Shown piece after piece: positions 62,166 through 64,000 of a stretch of DNA of 64,000 nucleotides. Numbering within the stretch: the stretch's first letter is position 1; every line of letters begins with the position of its first letter. The notes under the pieces were generated by a model, which saw only the letters and a list, made by a program, of their open reading frames with translations, ran no database searches and was not told the origin of the DNA. Origin of the DNA: an uncultured Pseudoruegeria sp. Its GTDB lineage: Bacteria > Pseudomonadota > Alphaproteobacteria > Rhodobacterales > Rhodobacteraceae. The translations under genes were made by a program, and so were the position numbers. The DNA lies in contig CANMJD010000001.1 of the NCBI GenBank assembly GCA_947498155.1, forward strand, positions 310,001 through 374,000, given 5' to 3'.

Positions 62166-62239
62166 CGTCTATCTCCTAAGTTGGAGAACAGGCTAACAAT
62201 AAACGCCGGACATTTCAGGGGAGCAGGACACGCGTCACA

Positions 62240-62625
62240 CAGAAGATGGCCAAACTAATCGACGCGACTCCTAGCGATCAGAAAACTTTTTTGTCGAACA
62301 ACGTGGCAAGTCTTACAAACACGAAAACTATCTTGGCGATGCAATTTCATCAGAGCGAGACCAGATTCTAAGAGCATTTGAAGCTAGGAATCTCCATGCC
62401 CCATTTCGTAAAGACCTGCGCCTATATGATGCACGCGGCACAGCCGCCACCAGGTTGCTAAAAGCCAACGCCAAAATCTCAGAAATCGCCACAGCTATGG
62501 GCTGGTCCATCAAGCAGGCCACGACAATAATTGAAAGCTACGCGGCTTTGCATCCTGACATGGTCGATTCCCTAGGCGAGAAAATACGTCTATTTGAAAA
62601 GGGTAAAACCGGAACGAAACTGTAA
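62240..62625 (+). pseudogene. Decayed tyrosine recombinase/integrase C-terminal remnant
   Basis: Reads VEQRGKSYKHENYLGDAISSERDQILRAFEARNLHAPFRKDLRLYDARGTAATRLLKANAKISEIATAMGWSIKQATTIIESYAALHPDMV...*; N-terminus missing, frame broken upstream; abuts the IS3 element. Confidence 0.75.
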
Positions 62626-62686
62626 ACCATTGTGTAAACCGGCCCAATTTCGGAACCAACAGCATCCGCTAAGTTGTTGATTTAAA

Positions 62687-62763
62687 TGGTCGGGACGGCA
62701 AGATTCGAACTTGCGACCTACGGTACCCAAAACCGTCGCGCTACCAGGCTGCGCTACGCCCCG
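62687..62763 (-). tRNA. tRNA-Pro (UGG)
   Basis: Minus strand cggggcgtagcgcagcctggtagcgcgacggttTTGGgtaccgtaggtcgcaagttcgaatcttgccgtcccgacca; 77 nt with CCA. Confidence 0.95.
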
Positions 62764-62815
62764 ACTGAGGGGCTTCTACAAAGCCCGCTCGGGAATGAAA
62801 ACCCCAAAAAACACC

Positions 62816-63319
62816 TTAACAGGGCCACAGTGCATTTTTTTGATCAACAAGCGGATGCCGCAACTCTGATCCTTCTGAAATTCCGATTGCACGGGCCAGA
62901 CCACCATTGATTTCAAGCACCAATTGCACGCCTTCCCCACCCGAAATCGGCGTCAGATCACCCGGCACGGCATTTTCATGGATTCGCGAGACCCGGCCAT
63001 CCGGTGTCATAAAAATCATATCGAGGGGAATCAGAGTGTTTTTCATCCAGAAGGAAACAGATTGTGCCCGCGGATAAAAAAACAACATGCCCACACTGCG
63101 CGGCATCTCGGCGACATGCATCAGCCCCTGCGCCCGCTCGGCAGAATCATCGGCCACCTGAACCGTAAACTGCGCCTGTCCCCAATCCCCGCGCAATTGC
63201 ACAAGATCGGCGCGACACTCTGCAGCAAAACCCGCCACCGCATAAAACGCGCTAGCGGCACATGTTATAAACCCTAAACGGAAATGTTTCAGCTGTCCGA
63301 CCGCGCCGCGGCCTCCCAA
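62816..63319 (-). CDS. DUF192 family exported protein
   Basis: [50 protein letters not shown]. Confidence 0.9.
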   Translation of the reverse strand: MGGRGAVGQLKHFRLGFITCAASAFYAVAGFAAECRADLVQLRGDWGQAQFTVQVADDSAERAQGLMHVAEMPRSVGMLFFYPRAQSVSFWMKNTLIPLDMIFMTPDGRVSRIHENAVPGDLTPISGGEGVQLVLEINGGLARAIGISEGSELRHPLVDQKNALWPC

Positions 63320-63828
63320 GAAGTGACCTGCGTGGCCATGCGCCCGCGTGCGCCATCGACAACCCTTAGGCCGATGGCCTCACCGGGTTGTAAATCGGCC
63401 AAGCCAGAATGGCGCAAAACTTCAACATGAACAAAGACATCGTCTTCTGTGCCAAAGATATTGGCAAAGCCGAACCCCTTGCCCTTATCAAACCACTTCA
63501 CCCGCGCCGGATGGAGCGGCGATGATTTCAATTCATCCAGATTGAACCCTGCCAGATCTTCCAACGCAGGTTCATCGCCATTGTCAGGTGGCGATATGGA
63601 TACAATTTCGACAGCCTGTGCGCCACGGTCAGTGAGTTGCACCATGACTGCGATGGCGGATGCATCCGCCACCGAACTCTGTCCGAAATTCCTTAATACA
63701 TTGGCATGCAGTAGAATATCGGGGCCGCCCTCATCAGAGACGACGAACCCAAATCCCTTACCGGGATCAAACCACTTTACATGACCTCGGACCAATTGCC
63801 CCAAGTTCTTTTGTTCTGTCATCCCCAT
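63289..63828 (-). CDS. Tandem cold-shock domain protein
   Basis: Two CSDs: GHVKWFDPGKGFGFVVSDEGGPDILLHANVL and ARVKWFDKGKGFGFANIFGTEDDVFVHVEVL. Confidence 0.93.
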   Translation of the reverse strand: MGMTEQKNLGQLVRGHVKWFDPGKGFGFVVSDEGGPDILLHANVLRNFGQSSVADASAIAVMVQLTDRGAQAVEIVSISPPDNGDEPALEDLAGFNLDELKSSPLHPARVKWFDKGKGFGFANIFGTEDDVFVHVEVLRHSGLADLQPGEAIGLRVVDGARGRMATQVTSWEAAARSDS

Positions 63829-64000
63829 ACGCCATTAGCGTTAAATTTCATTTCCTGCCCACGTTGATTACAACTTCTACCGGCATTTGTTTCAAGGGTT
63901 AATTTATTGACAGGGTCAATCAATCGCACTGCGTGGCATGAATTCAAGGATTCAGCCGTGAAATTTCCCATGTCGACTCCTCTGAATGACGGCGCCAGCG

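Larger units (their letters stand above)
61385..62230 (-). mobile_element. Internally deleted IS3-family element
   Basis: Terminal inverted repeats TGACCTGCTCCCCT (61385-61398) and AGGGGAGCAGGACA (62217-62230); orfA and truncated orfB inside. Confidence 0.85.
46608..62736. mobile_element. tRNA-Pro-associated genomic island (~16.1 kb)
   Basis: Direct repeats formed by tRNA 3' half at both ends, decayed tyrosine integrase next to the intact tRNA, IS3 remnant, accessory gene content. Confidence 0.85.

Noticed and set aside
62686-62910. [32 protein letters not shown]...
   Set aside because: Well-known artefact pattern from translating antisense tRNA-Pro
1-64000. CRISPR arrays or rRNA operon
   Set aside because: No regularly spaced repeats with unique spacers and no rRNA-like sequence seen; the only tandem array is the 8-bp repeat at 46505-46560

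Overview
This 64 kb window is from an alphaproteobacterial chromosome and looks like the Roseobacter/Rhodobacteraceae group. That placement is an inference from gene content. Most of it is ordinary core genome: ccdA (partial), a TusA-like protein, RNase E, dctBD-like two-component genes, pur genes, rnd, a B12-dependent ribonucleotide reductase, class I lysS, dacB, nadD, ettA, a cobalt-type nitrile hydratase operon, and a transglutaminase/DUF2126/ATP-grasp operon. Three regions are not ordinary. (1) A ~16.1 kb genomic island (about 46.6-62.7 kb) lies between an intact tRNA-Pro(UGG) and a 53-bp partial direct duplicate of its 3' half (51/53 identical). It carries a decayed tyrosine integrase and a DDE-deleted IS3 element. 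Its cargo is a periplasmic/outer-membrane module: three paralogous exported D-aminoacylase-like amidohydrolases, a DUF3299-like protein, two predicted beta-barrel proteins, a fourth exported amidohydrolase, an AraC regulator translationally coupled to an SMP-30 lactonase, and a TetR/DUF4345 pair with candidate operators. This is the best candidate for an undescribed system. (2) A decayed Eco57I/PglX-like DNA methyltransferase sits between tRNA-Asn and nrdJ and is missed by the ORF track. It is probably the remnant of a lost defence locus. (3) A small two-gene cassette resembles the gene transfer agent head-spike genes ghsA/ghsB. Start codons are inferred by eye and no database search was run.
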